DNA of 64,000 nt from NCBI RefSeq assembly GCF_000190435.1, contig NC_015152.1:3168458-3232457 (forward strand). The letters run 5' to 3'. The position numbers were made by a program, and so were the translations under genes. The notes beneath the pieces were generated by a model. That model was not told where the DNA came from, made no database searches, and saw nothing but the letters and a program-made list of their open reading frames with translations. The stretch comes from Sphaerochaeta globosa str. Buddy (lineage in GTDB: Bacteria > Spirochaetota > Spirochaetia > Sphaerochaetales > Sphaerochaetaceae). Shown one piece after another: positions 1 to 8,764 of this stretch. Position 1 is the stretch's first letter. Each line of letters opens with the position of its first letter.

Positions 1-498
1 CTCAAGGAATATCAGGGAGGCAGGATTGCCTACTTGGTTTCCACCAGTGTCGTGGAGGTCGGCATCGACATCCCCAATGCCACGTGCATGGTCATCGAGC
101 ATGCCGACCGATTCGGACTTTCGGCATTGCATCAGCTGCGCGGGCGTGTCGGACGTTCGGTATTGCAGTCCTACTGCTTTTTGGTCTTCGGTGATGAGCT
201 TACCGATGAGGCAAAGCAAAGGTTGAAGGTGATGAAGGAGTCGAATGATGGATTCTACATCGCCGAACAGGATCTTTTGATCCGCGGCCCGGGAGAGCTT
301 ACCGGAACCAGACAGTCGGGATACCTCAAGCTCATCTACGCTTCGCTGACCGATGATCTCCCCCTCATCGAGATCGCCCGCAACGAAGCCGACCATATTC
401 TGGAGAGCGATCCCGGCCTTCTGCAAGTCGAGCATGAGCCGATCAGGGCCACTCTCGCCAACGCCCCACCCTTTGAAGAAGAGCACAGCGAGGCTTAA
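1..498 (+). CDS. recG: ATP-dependent DNA helicase RecG, C-terminal fragment (cut by window edge)
   Basis: The reading frame is open from base 1, so the gene begins outside the window; 165 codons are visible. RecG remodels stalled replication forks and branched recombination intermediates in the cytoplasm. The fragment carries superfamily 2 helicase motif V (STSVVEVGIDIPNA, residues 14-27) and motif VI (QLRGRVGRS, 45-53), followed by the RecG-typical tail with the segment LLIRGPGELTGTRQSG. The spacing from motif VI to the stop fits RecG rather than Mfd or PriA. rsmD follows 58 bp downstream in the same direction, a common bacterial arrangement. The N-terminal wedge domain cannot be seen here. 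Confidence 0.93.
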   Translation, partial: LKEYQGGRIAYLVSTSVVEVGIDIPNATCMVIEHADRFGLSALHQLRGRVGRSVLQSYCFLVFGDELTDEAKQRLKVMKESNDGFYIAEQDLLIRGPGELTGTRQSGYLKLIYASLTDDLPLIEIARNEADHILESDPGLLQVEHEPIRATLANAPPFEEEHSEA

Positions 499-556
499 AA
501 AGGCAACTTGCATAAGTGGGCTCAGGTTACTATCATCAAGGAGTGAGGTGTACAGT

Positions 557-1117
557 ATGCGCATAACCGGAGGAATCTATCGGGGAAGGACAGTTGCCTG
601 TCCCCCGGGAATCATAAGACCTGCAATGGATATGATGCGGGAGTCGCTCTTCTCCATCCTGGGCAACCTGGAGGGAAAGAGCTGGCTGGACTTATTCACC
701 GGCAGCGGTTGCGTCGGCATTGAAGCCGCAAGCCGTGGTGCTTCCCTTGTACACCTCGTAGAAAAGGACCGGCTCAAGCGAACCACCATTTTGGAGAACA
801 TCAGCATGGTGGAGAGCGAAATAACTCTCTTCATGGCCGATGTCCATCGATTCATCCCTACCGCCAAGCGTCAGTATGACATTGTGTATGCAGACCCTCC
901 CTTCCCCATGCAGGGAAAGGTCGGCCTTGCCCAGGCAGTGGACAAGCAGAAGCTGCTCACACCCACAGGATTGTTCATTATCCACTATCCTTCAGAAGAG
1001 AAGGGCCAGTGGCCTGAGCAGGTGGGAAACCTGGTCTGTTACGACCAGCGTAAATATGGCAGAAGCACCCTCCGCTTCTACAAAAATACCCAAGATGCGG
1101 GAGAACATAATGCATAA
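557..1117 (+). CDS. rsmD: 16S rRNA (guanine966-N2)-methyltransferase RsmD
   Basis: This 186-residue protein fits the usual RsmD length. RsmD methylates G966 of 16S rRNA in the assembled 30S subunit, using S-adenosylmethionine. Visible features are the N-terminal MRITGG start, the conserved RPAMDMMRESLFSIL segment (residues 21-35), the SAM-binding loop DLFTGSGCVGIEA (45-57) and the catalytic DPPF motif (113-116). The ATG at 557 was chosen because AAGGAG lies at 538-543 and because the protein begins with the family's typical start; the same frame is open further upstream but inside recG. The stop overlaps the start of the thioesterase gene by 8 nt. Confidence 0.93.
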   Translation: MRITGGIYRGRTVACPPGIIRPAMDMMRESLFSILGNLEGKSWLDLFTGSGCVGIEAASRGASLVHLVEKDRLKRTTILENISMVESEITLFMADVHRFIPTAKRQYDIVYADPPFPMQGKVGLAQAVDKQKLLTPTGLFIIHYPSEEKGQWPEQVGNLVCYDQRKYGRSTLRFYKNTQDAGEHNA

Positions 1118-1934
1118 CGACCTTGCCTTGATCGATGAGAACAACATAGCCACAAGCACCTTCATGACCTACAGCTACGAGACAGACTGCTTCTCCGAAG
1201 CGCGATTGGCCTTCTATTTCCAGATCGTCCAGGAGGCTGCAGGCGTGCACGCCGCCTTGCGTGGCTGTTCCATCCCTTCCCTGCATACAGAGGGAAAGAC
1301 TTGGGTTATCACCCGCAGCAGCATGGAAGTCTTTCGTTACACCGCCTGGAATGAGGCGATCAAGATCGAGACCTGGGCGCAGGAGCCGATCAGGCTGCAC
1401 CTACCGCGCGTGGTCAAAGGCTATGACAATGTGGGCAACCCCGTCTTCATTGCAAAAACACACTGGGCCATCATTGATTTGGACAGCGGCAGACCTTGCC
1501 GTCCGATGGATATGTCGCTGCGCATCGGCCTTCCCCCTGCTTCCGATGAGGCTCACCATCTGGATATGACGCTTCCGAGGAAACAGGATGAGGTGGAACT
1601 TGAGCTTCTGAGCAGCTACAAACCCATCATCGCCTACCTGGACACCGACAGAAACCTGCATGTAAACAACATTTCCTATCTCAACTGGGCCCTGGAAAGT
1701 CTTCCTGCATCCTTTCGCAACCGTTGCAAGGTTTCTAGTGTGGATGTCTCCTACCTCAGGCAGACGTATCTGGAGGATGACTTGAACGTGTATACCTACT
1801 CCAAAGACCAAAAGGCTCTCTTTACCGATGATCCGATACTGGAGCACAGGATTTTGCGCAAGGAGAAGGATGGTAGTACCACCTTGGTATGGCTCGGAAC
1901 AACAAGCTGGAAACGAAGGGAAGATCTTAGATAA
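1110..1934 (+). CDS. Acyl-ACP thioesterase (FatA/hotdog family)
   Basis: The 274-residue protein resembles bacterial acyl-[acyl-carrier-protein] thioesterases, which release free fatty acids from ACP and have two tandem hotdog folds. The first hotdog contains the FYFQIVQEAAGVHA helix. The second contains the signature region DTDRNLHVNNISYLNWALES (about residues 175-194), matching the D-x-N-x-H-V-N-N-x-x-Y pattern of the family. The ATG at 1110 overlaps the rsmD stop, which suggests translational coupling. Its 3' end overlaps the convergent gene on the other strand by 8 nt. Substrate chain length cannot be read from the sequence. Confidence 0.85.
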   Translation: MHNDLALIDENNIATSTFMTYSYETDCFSEARLAFYFQIVQEAAGVHAALRGCSIPSLHTEGKTWVITRSSMEVFRYTAWNEAIKIETWAQEPIRLHLPRVVKGYDNVGNPVFIAKTHWAIIDLDSGRPCRPMDMSLRIGLPPASDEAHHLDMTLPRKQDEVELELLSSYKPIIAYLDTDRNLHVNNISYLNWALESLPASFRNRCKVSSVDVSYLRQTYLEDDLNVYTYSKDQKALFTDDPILEHRILRKEKDGSTTLVWLGTTSWKRREDLR

Positions 1935-2943
1935 AAACCTTGCGCAAGGTGGGTTCCTTGCCCAAAAGCAGGCCTATGGATTCCTTGACAGGAAACAGGC
2001 CGCTCTTTGAGTTGGCGCTGTAATAGCAATACCAGCAGGCTTCCTCGCTCTTGTAGCGGACGTCACAGCTGACAATGTAGCGGCTCGCCCACCCCGACTG
2101 AGGGGGGACAAGAACAGGAGAGCGGAACGATGGCTTGAAAACAAGGCCGTCGGTGCTTTCCAGTTGCAGCAGCATGCTGGTGGTCTTGCCCTTCTTCTTG
2201 TCCCAATACATGGCGCATTCAAAGCCAACGTACCCATCAACGGTTTTCACCACCTTAATGCTTCCTACGGCCATATTCCGGTATGAATCGTCGGCATAGG
2301 GAGAGAGGATGGGCTCGCCTTCATTGGCCAAGGCATAGGGTCCTTCCAGATTGCTCGAAAGGGCCATGGCAAAGTGTCTGCTGGTTTTTTGCTTGGTATC
2401 AGGAAGCTCCAAATGGGAAGCCCCGAAATACAAGCGATAGCCCTGTTCGGTCTTGATGATCTGGGGACGGGAAATGCGCGGTTTTTTCAAGCCATCCTTG
2501 GCAAATGGAACCGTACGGCTATCCAAAAGGACTTTTGGTTCACTGAAGAGAATCAGGTCGGTCGAGGAACGCATCTCAAAACGGCTGTAGGTAATCTTCT
2601 CGATCTCCCTGCGTCTGAGTCTTCCCTTACGAAGGGGAGGAAGCGATGCATTGTGCTTCTCATATATCAGGTAATAGATGCCGTCCTCGTGATACAGGGA
2701 TGGGGAGTGGCCCCTGAGCTCAATCATTTTTCTCGGTTCCCAACTGATTCCATTCTCACTGATGAAATGCTCAATTCCCACCCAGGTATGGCCGAACAAG
2801 TGCCATTTGCCGTCAGGACTCTCTTCGGGAAATAAGAAGAATGGGTCGCAAAGCCGGCTCATATACCAAAGACTGCGAATTACCGGTTCATCGCTGAACG
2901 GGTACCAAGAGATCTTGGAAAATGAGGAAAGCGAGAGAGCCAT
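1927..2943 (-). CDS. Glycoside hydrolase-like five-bladed beta-propeller protein (GH43/GH32-like)
   Basis: A 338-residue protein with repeated blade-like segments. Examples are RLCDPFFLFPEESPDGKWHLF (its D-P-F-F resembles the catalytic Asp strand of GH43/62/32/68 enzymes), HSPSLYHEDGIYYLIYE, RPQIIKTEQGYRLYFGAS and VGSIKVVKTVDGYVGFECAMY. This suggests a glycosidase or a glucosamine-inositolphosphotransferase-type propeller; the substrate is unknown. No signal peptide is visible. The ATG at 2943 was chosen because an AGGAG sits just upstream and the propeller starts soon after; an in-frame extension upstream would run through the neighbouring gene. It lies 5 nt downstream of the small membrane protein, in an lspA-led operon. 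Confidence 0.6.
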   Translation of the reverse strand: MALSLSSFSKISWYPFSDEPVIRSLWYMSRLCDPFFLFPEESPDGKWHLFGHTWVGIEHFISENGISWEPRKMIELRGHSPSLYHEDGIYYLIYEKHNASLPPLRKGRLRRREIEKITYSRFEMRSSTDLILFSEPKVLLDSRTVPFAKDGLKKPRISRPQIIKTEQGYRLYFGASHLELPDTKQKTSRHFAMALSSNLEGPYALANEGEPILSPYADDSYRNMAVGSIKVVKTVDGYVGFECAMYWDKKKGKTTSMLLQLESTDGLVFKPSFRSPVLVPPQSGWASRYIVSCDVRYKSEEACWYCYYSANSKSGLFPVKESIGLLLGKEPTLRKVFI

Positions 2944-2948
2944 CGAAC

Positions 2949-3236
2949 CTACTCCTGCTTGCGCTTGGGAGGTCTGCGACCACCCCAAAGCGGGCTGAGG
3001 TTCTGTTCGAGATTGAACTTTTTGTTCATCCACTTGATGATTTTGGAGTAAGCAAAGAAGCTTCCCCCGATGCTCACCACGAACGTCAGTCCCAGCCACA
3101 GAGGAATCAGGGAGCTATTGGGATCGACAAACCGGGTTATCAGGATGAAACAGACGATGAAAAGAATCATCATCAAAAGGATGTTCAGGACGGTGGCCGC
3201 CAACATGAACCAGAGGGTATTCGATTTCTTAGACAT
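2949..3236 (-). CDS. Small two-helix membrane protein, unknown function
   Basis: A 95-residue protein not recognised as a named family. Two hydrophobic helices are visible (about residues 9-36, rich in L/M/I/V, and about 45-64), followed by a basic C-terminus ending in RRPPKRKQE that would lie in the cytoplasm. The ATG at 3236 overlaps the lspA stop by 8 nt, so it is probably translated by coupling to lspA. The close lspA association suggests an envelope role, but nothing in the sequence defines one. Confidence 0.7.
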   Translation of the reverse strand: MSKKSNTLWFMLAATVLNILLMMILFIVCFILITRFVDPNSSLIPLWLGLTFVVSIGGSFFAYSKIIKWMNKKFNLEQNLSPLWGGRRPPKRKQE

Positions 3237-3756
3237 GCTTTCCTTCCTTGGATTCCGATTGTTCGAACAGAATGCTGATTGCAAGCAGGATACCGCTGAT
3301 GACCAGAGAGGCATCAGCAATATTCCAAGTCGGCCAACGTTCGAAGCCTAAAAATCCATAGACTTTTACACTGATGAAATCCACCACCCTGAAGCTTCGG
3401 AAAATCCGGTCGATCAGGTTGCCGATGCCTCCTCCCAAAAAAAGGGCGAGCACCCAACGGTGGAATACACTAAGGTCAAAACGCTTGGAAAAATAGACGA
3501 AAAATACGACGATGACCAGAATAATGGGGATAATGATAAAGAACAACAACTTGATGAGCAAAGGCAGACTGTCGCCCATGCTGAAGGCGATGGCCGTGTT
3601 GCGTACATGGACAATAGCCAGGAAATCACCCCAATATTGAAAACCAACCGTGTTCTCAGCGATGTGCTTCACAATCCAAGCCTTGGAAAGCTGGTCTGCT
3701 AGGATAATACAAAAAGTGAGCAAGAGCGGTAGGTAACTTCGTTTGTTTTGTCCCAT
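3229..3756 (-). CDS. lspA: Lipoprotein signal peptidase (signal peptidase II)
   Basis: LspA cleaves prolipoproteins before the lipid-modified cysteine in the inner membrane. The 175-residue protein has four hydrophobic segments and the family blocks: DQLSKAWI near the N-terminus, VRNTAIAFSMG, GGGIGNLIDRIF followed by RVVDFI (first catalytic Asp) and TWNIADASL (second catalytic Asp). The ATG at 3756 starts MGQNKRSY. It has no Shine-Dalgarno sequence. Instead TTGCCA-N17-TATAGT ends 7 nt upstream, so the mRNA is probably leaderless. It heads an operon with the small membrane protein and the GH-like gene. Confidence 0.93.
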   Translation of the reverse strand: MGQNKRSYLPLLLTFCIILADQLSKAWIVKHIAENTVGFQYWGDFLAIVHVRNTAIAFSMGDSLPLLIKLLFFIIIPIILVIVVFFVYFSKRFDLSVFHRWVLALFLGGGIGNLIDRIFRSFRVVDFISVKVYGFLGFERWPTWNIADASLVISGILLAISILFEQSESKEGKHV

Positions 3757-3763
3757 AGTGCTG

Positions 3764-3792
3764 ACTATACTATAACCCGGTTGGGTTGGCAA
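3764..3792 (-). promoter_or_regulatory. Sigma-70 promoter of lspA, leaderless geometry
   Basis: On the minus strand, TTGCCA (3792-3787), a 17-nt spacer and TATAGT (3769-3764), then 7 nt (CAGCACT) to the ATG. A second, overlapping TATAGT lies 5 nt upstream. Transcription would start at or within 1-2 nt of the start codon. Confidence 0.7.
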
Positions 3793-4522
3793 CAAAGATG
3801 ACTTGAAGCCCGAACTTCTGCTTGAGGTGCTCCATAAGTGCCTGCAAGCCGAATGTTTCGGTCATATAGTGCCCCCCTGCAATTACGGTGATCCCGCCCT
3901 CGGCGGCATCGTGATAGTTCTGATGCTCAAACTCGCCGGTTATGAAACAATCAAGGCCTTCAGCCATGGCTGCAAGCACATCGGAACTTGCGCCGCCGCT
4001 GACAATACCCACCTGTGTGATCAGCTCATTGCCGAAGGGAAGGATAACAGGATCAACAAAACCCAACTGCTTTGCAATCCACTGTGCCGTGCGGCCTTCA
4101 CCAAGATTTCCCTTGCAGCCGAGCATGCATCCCTTGTAGGGTGCAAAACTTTGGATGTCCTTCAGCCCAAGCTTTCTTGCCATGACACTATTGTTGCCCA
4201 CCTCCGGGTGGGCGTCCAACGGCAGGTGGGCTGCATACAAGTCAAGGTTCCCTTCGATGAGGGTTTTCAATCGGGTGTAGTGAGGCCCGCATACGGCAAG
4301 CGGCTCGCCCCAGAACAGGCCATGGTGCACAACCAACAGGTCCGCTTTTGCCTTGATCGCCTCTTCAAAGGTAGACTGACATGCATCGACGGCAAAAGCT
4401 ACTCTTCCCACCTGTCTGTCTGCCGGCCCAACAACAAGTGAGTTAAGCGACCGATCGATGCCAGTAAAGGAGGCAACTTCTAGATATGCATCAAGATAGG
4501 AGACAAGTTCACTACGTTTCAT
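3770..4522 (-). CDS. Nif3-like dinuclear metal centre protein (YbgI family)
   Basis: The 250-residue protein belongs to the Nif3/YbgI family of hexameric proteins with a dinuclear metal site; its biochemical role is unclear. Candidate metal ligands are visible: the paired His in LLVVHHGLFW, His and Asp in AAHLPLDAHPEVGNN, and the C-terminal GGHYMTE (His and Glu). Length matches the short bacterial form without the inserted domain. The ATG at 4522 was preferred to the one at 4528 because TATACT lies exactly 6 nt before it and there is no ribosome binding site, so the message appears leaderless. Its promoter is interleaved with that of the divergent Lon-like gene. Confidence 0.88.
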   Translation of the reverse strand: MKRSELVSYLDAYLEVASFTGIDRSLNSLVVGPADRQVGRVAFAVDACQSTFEEAIKAKADLLVVHHGLFWGEPLAVCGPHYTRLKTLIEGNLDLYAAHLPLDAHPEVGNNSVMARKLGLKDIQSFAPYKGCMLGCKGNLGEGRTAQWIAKQLGFVDPVILPFGNELITQVGIVSGGASSDVLAAMAEGLDCFITGEFEHQNYHDAAEGGITVIAGGHYMTETFGLQALMEHLKQKFGLQVIFVANPTGL

Positions 4523-4528
4523 AGTCAT

Positions 4529-4557
4529 AGTATAAAGAGTTGACACCTTTTGTTCCA
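4529..4557 (-). promoter_or_regulatory. Promoter of the Nif3-like gene, leaderless geometry
   Basis: On the minus strand, TATACT (4534-4529) lies 6 nt before the ATG at 4522; a weak -35 TGGAAC (4557-4552) is 17 nt further upstream. The -10 box is only 5 bp from the -35 box of the divergent promoter, so the two probably compete for polymerase. Confidence 0.55.
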
Positions 4558-4568
4558 CCACCTATAGT
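4540..4568 (+). promoter_or_regulatory. Strong sigma-70 promoter of the Lon-like gene, leaderless geometry
   Basis: A perfect TTGACA (4540-4545), a 17-nt spacer and TATAGT (4563-4568), followed by six bases (TCGAGC) and the ATG at 4575. No Shine-Dalgarno sequence can fit. The expected transcription start coincides with the start codon. Confidence 0.8.
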
Positions 4569-4574
4569 TCGAGC

Positions 4575-6608
4575 ATGACCGATACACAGGTGAGAGCAAA
4601 ACCGCTCACATACGAAGAAGCTTCCTTTGATTTCGACATCGCAACCATCCGAGGGTGCAGAGCTCTTGGTTCCAGTGAGCCGATTGTCGGCCAGCCACGC
4701 GCCCTCAGGACCCTTGAACTTGGGCTCTCCCTGTCAAAGACCGGATACAACATTTTTGTCAGCGGCGACAGCGGCAGTGGAAGACACGAGGCGGTACGCC
4801 ATGCCGTCCAGGAAACCAGGCATGACACCTCGCAATTACGCGACTTGGTCTATGTCTACAATTTCCTCCAGCCCAACAGCCCAAGAGTGCTTACCTTCAA
4901 ACCAGGGGACGGCCATTTGTTCTGCGATGCTGCAGAGGCCTTCAACCAAGAACTTTTGGCGCTCGCCCTGCAAAAGCGTGACTTCTATGCAACAGCCCTT
5001 GAACTGCTCGCTGAATTCGAGGCGCAATTCCCTGATCATTCACTGTTTGACCACTTCAATCAAATACGCTTGGACCTCAAGCGGATGGAAAAGCATATCC
5101 AGGGTCTTGATGAAAAAGCCTGCAAGCTGGACCCGCTTGCAACCAAATACCGGGCAAACCTGCTGGTAAACCATGCCAAGGCTACCCAGAGGCCCTTCAT
5201 CATTGAATCACATCCCTCGTTCTCCAATCTCTTTGGGTCGGTGGACAGTGAGCAGAAAATGCCTCATATGGCCTTGCATGCCGGCTCCTTGCTTGAAGCA
5301 AGCGGCGGTTTTTTGGTCATCGATGCCGAGGAGTTGCTCAGTGAGCACGGCCTGTGGGATGCACTGAAGCGCTACCTGGATGCAAACGCCCTGACACTGG
5401 AAAGCGGAACGATTACCAAAGGAGAGCTGCGTAGTCCGTCCATCAGGCCGCAAATGCCCCGCATACCGGTCAAAGTAATCCTAATCGGCAGCGAAGAGAC
5501 CTACGACACACTCACCGAAGGCGATGAACGTTTTCTCACACTCTTCAAACTCTGTGCTCAATTTGACTACTCCATGAGACTGAACGAACAGACCATAGCC
5601 CAGACCATAGCCAACCTGGACAGCTATGCAAAAGCAAACAAGCTGCTGGAACTCAGTGATGAAGCCTTCCTCCAGCTGCTCAGGTACAGCTGTTGGTATG
5701 TGGAGTCGCGTGAGCATCTGAGCACCCAATTCTCCACCCTCTACGACTTGCTTGAAGAGTCCAACTGGTGGGCCCGATACCACAAGAAAAAGCAGATTGA
5801 CGACCAGGTGGTACTCACCGCCCATGAGGAACGTGAGTATGCCAACGGAATCAGCGAGAGCAAGATCAACGAGGAGATTCTCAGCGGGGACATGATCATC
5901 AGCCTTTCGGGTACCAAGGTCGGGGTGGTGAACGGCCTTGCAGTCATGGACCGGGGCAGTGCCTCGTTCGGAACTCCGACGGTCATCAGTTGCACGGTAG
6001 CCCCCGGCAACGAGGGCATTGTGAATATTGAGCATGAGGCAGGCCTCAGCGGCGAAATTCACGACAAGGGCCTTTTGATTCTTGAGGGGTACCTGCGCAA
6101 GCACTACGCCCGCACGTTCCCTCTTTCCATTTATGCAGGTATCGCTTTCGAGCAATCCTATGCTGAAGTGGATGGCGACAGCGCCTCCTCAAGCGAGCTC
6201 TACGCCCTGCTTTCAGCCATTGGCGAGCTTCCGGTCCGTCAGGACATTGCCGTTACCGGCTCGGTGAACCAAATGGGTATGATCCAGCCGGTTGGGGGCA
6301 TCAACGAAAAAATTGAGGGTTTCTTCCATACCTGCCAAGCCACCGGCCTGACGGGAAAGCAGGGAGTGATCATCCCCATCCAGAATGTGCGCAATCTAAT
6401 ACTCGACTACGAGGTGCTTGAGGCGATCAAGGAAGGCAAGTTCTTCATCTATCCCATCAGAAGCATCGATGAAGGCATGCAACTGCTGACCGGACGCCCT
6501 GCAGGCATCCGCAATGCAAAGGGCAACTACGGCGCCGGCAACTTCAATTACGATATTGAAGACCGATTGCGCAAGATGTATCAGGCGGTCTTAGCCAACC
6601 GAGGCTAG
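4575..6608 (+). CDS. Lon-related ATP-dependent protease (AAA+ / Lon S16 domain)
   Basis: A 677-residue cytoplasmic protease of the Lon-related family. The N-terminus has the family signature IVGQPRALRTLELGL (about residues 37-51), then a Walker A-like GDSGSGR, where Arg takes the usual Lys place as is common in this family. The Walker B-like GGFLVIDAEELL lies near residue 250. The C-terminal Lon domain shows the nucleophile block EVDGDSASSSE (Ser in DSAS) and the catalytic Lys in GGINEKIEGF. It is shorter than many relatives (about 780 residues). The start is fixed by the leaderless promoter 6 nt upstream. Its last 18 nt overlap the convergent MATE gene. Confidence 0.9.
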   Translation: MTDTQVRAKPLTYEEASFDFDIATIRGCRALGSSEPIVGQPRALRTLELGLSLSKTGYNIFVSGDSGSGRHEAVRHAVQETRHDTSQLRDLVYVYNFLQPNSPRVLTFKPGDGHLFCDAAEAFNQELLALALQKRDFYATALELLAEFEAQFPDHSLFDHFNQIRLDLKRMEKHIQGLDEKACKLDPLATKYRANLLVNHAKATQRPFIIESHPSFSNLFGSVDSEQKMPHMALHAGSLLEASGGFLVIDAEELLSEHGLWDALKRYLDANALTLESGTITKGELRSPSIRPQMPRIPVKVILIGSEETYDTLTEGDERFLTLFKLCAQFDYSMRLNEQTIAQTIANLDSYAKANKLLELSDEAFLQLLRYSCWYVESREHLSTQFSTLYDLLEESNWWARYHKKKQIDDQVVLTAHEEREYANGISESKINEEILSGDMIISLSGTKVGVVNGLAVMDRGSASFGTPTVISCTVAPGNEGIVNIEHEAGLSGEIHDKGLLILEGYLRKHYARTFPLSIYAGIAFEQSYAEVDGDSASSSELYALLSAIGELPVRQDIAVTGSVNQMGMIQPVGGINEKIEGFFHTCQATGLTGKQGVIIPIQNVRNLILDYEVLEAIKEGKFFIYPIRSIDEGMQLLTGRPAGIRNAKGNYGAGNFNYDIEDRLRKMYQAVLANRG

Positions 6609-7967
6609 CGTGCGCAGTTTCTTCAAGAAAGGAAGAATGTAGGCAAGAGAAAGCAGGAAGGTGAGAATATCGGCGATAGGCTGGGCGATTTGCACTCCGC
6701 TCAGTCCGATAAAGGACGGCAACAGGGCAATGACGGGGACAAAAAAGAATCCCTGCCTTGCCAGTGCCAGAATCGAGCTGGAACTGCCGTGCCCGGTACT
6801 TTGGAACACCATCCCGCTGAGGGTATTGAAAGCCGACAGCGGCATCAGGATGCATTGGTAGCGGATGGCAACCGTCCCGATGGCAATTACCGCCGGGTCT
6901 GACAGAAACAACAACATAATATAATTCGCCCCCGCAAAACAGATCGCACCGATGAAGGTGAAAGCCACCACCGCGGTACGTACACAGAACTTGAAGGCTT
7001 CAATCAGACGATCGTAGCGCTTTGCGCCCCAGCTGAAACCAGCGACAGGCTGCAGCCCCTGGCCGAACCCGATCAAGGCTGAGTTGAGAAACTGCATGAC
7101 GCGTGTGGTGATGGACATGGCAGCAATGGCCTGATCGCCAAAGGGGGCGGAGAATACATTCAGGCAGATGGCGGATACGGTGTGCAGCATGGTCCGAAAC
7201 AGCGAAGGGGCTCCGACGGTCAGGATGTCGCGATAGATCCACCACTTCAATCGTACCTGTCGGACGGAAAGATTCAAATTGCTGCGCTTGCGTAAAAAAT
7301 GGGAGAATAGAATGCAGAAGCTGACACCTTGGCTGAGAACCGTGGCAAGTGCTGCCCCTTTAATGCCCATGCCGAAGCCGAAAATGAAAATTGGGTCGAG
7401 AATGACATTCAGCAGTGCTCCGCTTGCCATGCCCAGCATCCCAAGGTATGCCTTACCCTCCGAGCGGAGGTTGTTGTTCATCGTATAGCTGACAGCCATC
7501 CAGGGGGCACCGATGAGGATGACCGAAGCGTAGCTGACAGCATACGGGGCGATGGTAGGGGTGGCGCCCAAAAAGCGTACCAGGGAGTTGGTCCAAGCAA
7601 GCCCGAACAGGGTGAAGACCAGGGCCAGACCCATGGAGGTGAAAAAGGCTGTGCTGAAAACCTGATTGGCTTCAGTACGCTTTTTTGCACCAAGCAGTCG
7701 GGAAACCGTGTTTGCCGACCCTTGTCCGAGGGTGATGCCGATTGACTGGATGATGCTCATGATCGAGAAGACAACCCCGACTGCAGCACTGCTCTGTGTT
7801 CCCAACCTGCTGACAAAAATAGTATCGGTCATAGAATACAAGGAAGTGATGAGCATACTGATGATCGTGGGGGTGGCCAATTGCAGGATGAGCGAAGTAA
7901 CCGGTTGCTCGGTCATACGCGTATAGTTCTGTTCAGCGTTGAGTGCAGTTTCCTTGAAGAGTTTCAT
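6591..7967 (-). CDS. MATE family multidrug/toxin efflux transporter
   Basis: A 458-residue inner-membrane protein with about 12 hydrophobic helices in two similar halves. It carries the MATE pattern of helix 1 (PTIISMLITSLYSMTDTIFVSRLG) and the conserved second-half segments GFGQGLQPVAGFSWGA and ALARQGFFFVPVIALLPSF. It would export cationic compounds using a Na+ or H+ gradient; the substrate is unknown. The ATG at 7967 forms an ATGA overlap with the upstream methyltransferase stop; an in-frame ATG at 7979 is possible but has a poorly placed ribosome site. It ends an apparent operon with rsmI and the TrmH-like gene. Confidence 0.9.
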   Translation of the reverse strand: MKLFKETALNAEQNYTRMTEQPVTSLILQLATPTIISMLITSLYSMTDTIFVSRLGTQSSAAVGVVFSIMSIIQSIGITLGQGSANTVSRLLGAKKRTEANQVFSTAFFTSMGLALVFTLFGLAWTNSLVRFLGATPTIAPYAVSYASVILIGAPWMAVSYTMNNNLRSEGKAYLGMLGMASGALLNVILDPIFIFGFGMGIKGAALATVLSQGVSFCILFSHFLRKRSNLNLSVRQVRLKWWIYRDILTVGAPSLFRTMLHTVSAICLNVFSAPFGDQAIAAMSITTRVMQFLNSALIGFGQGLQPVAGFSWGAKRYDRLIEAFKFCVRTAVVAFTFIGAICFAGANYIMLLFLSDPAVIAIGTVAIRYQCILMPLSAFNTLSGMVFQSTGHGSSSSILALARQGFFFVPVIALLPSFIGLSGVQIAQPIADILTFLLSLAYILPFLKKLRTLASVG

Positions 7968-8764
7968 GCAGAGAACCATCCATGCATCATGATTCCTGCT
8001 GCAACCGCGACATTCAGCGATCCTTTGGTACCCGCCTGGGCGATGGTAAGCCTGCCCATCGATGCTTCGCACGCACCCAGTAGGGCCGGGCTCACCCCCA
8101 GCTCCTCACTGCCGATCACGGCAATACCTTTGGGCGGAAATGAAAACAGGTCTAGCTCGGTTCCTCCGGTTTCCAGTGCGAACAGGGGAAGCTGTATCGT
8201 TTCCAACCGAGTAAGCATCGCTTCCTCACTGAGTATCTCATACTCAACGGTCTTGGTGCAGCCGCGGCTGGTTTTATAGGTTCGGCTATGGTCGACGGCG
8301 GCACAGCCTTCAATAAGATAGATTTTCTGAATTCCAAAGGAGTCGGCCGAACGGAAAATGGAACCAACATTATAGGGAGAGCGTATGCGGTCGAGTATCA
8401 AGATATGTTCCACGATTGTCCGCTGGCTGCTGTCAAGGTTTCCTTCTTCATCCAAGAAATCCCAATCAGAAGGATCACTGCCCAACGCTTGGAGCAAGAG
8501 GTAGTGGATATCCTCACACACTACAGCTTTTTGCTTTCCCTTCTCGTTCTCCAATGCAGCTGAGAGCAGACCGAGGCGGGCGAGTTCGCTTTCATTGAGC
8601 ACCGCTGTAAACTGCTCGGAGCCGAACAAGCCGGTAAGGGCCAAAAGATACAGATGATCTTCCTGATTGCGCATAGCCTGCTGCGCCATCTGGTGAAACA
8701 GCAGGGCGCACTTGCGTACGCAGGTGCGGTCCTTGAGTGTCTTAAGCTTCGCTATCGTTATCAT
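7964..8764 (-). CDS. TrmH/SpoU family RNA 2'-O-methyltransferase
   Basis: A 266-residue protein with a C-terminal SPOUT (TrmH) domain of about 150 residues. SPOUT motif 1 is the block LDRIRSPYNVGSIFRSADSFG, with its N and R; motif 2 is GIAVIGSEELGVSP; motif 3 is GTKGSLNVAVAAGIMMHGW, which forms the SAM-binding trefoil knot. The 110-residue N-terminal part is helical and not recognised, so the target tRNA or rRNA site is unknown. The ATG at 8764 has a GGGTGA at a workable distance; another ATG lies 6 nt upstream. The start overlaps the rsmI end by 23 nt. Confidence 0.87.
   Translation of the reverse strand: MITIAKLKTLKDRTCVRKCALLFHQMAQQAMRNQEDHLYLLALTGLFGSEQFTAVLNESELARLGLLSAALENEKGKQKAVVCEDIHYLLLQALGSDPSDWDFLDEEGNLDSSQRTIVEHILILDRIRSPYNVGSIFRSADSFGIQKIYLIEGCAAVDHSRTYKTSRGCTKTVEYEILSEEAMLTRLETIQLPLFALETGGTELDLFSFPPKGIAVIGSEELGVSPALLGACEASMGRLTIAQAGTKGSLNVAVAAGIMMHGWFSA

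Noticed and set aside
4575-6608. Lon-like protease judged inactive because Walker A has Arg in place of Lys
   Set aside because: The Gly-rich loop ending in Gly-Arg is common in this Lon-related family, and the protease Ser and Lys are present.
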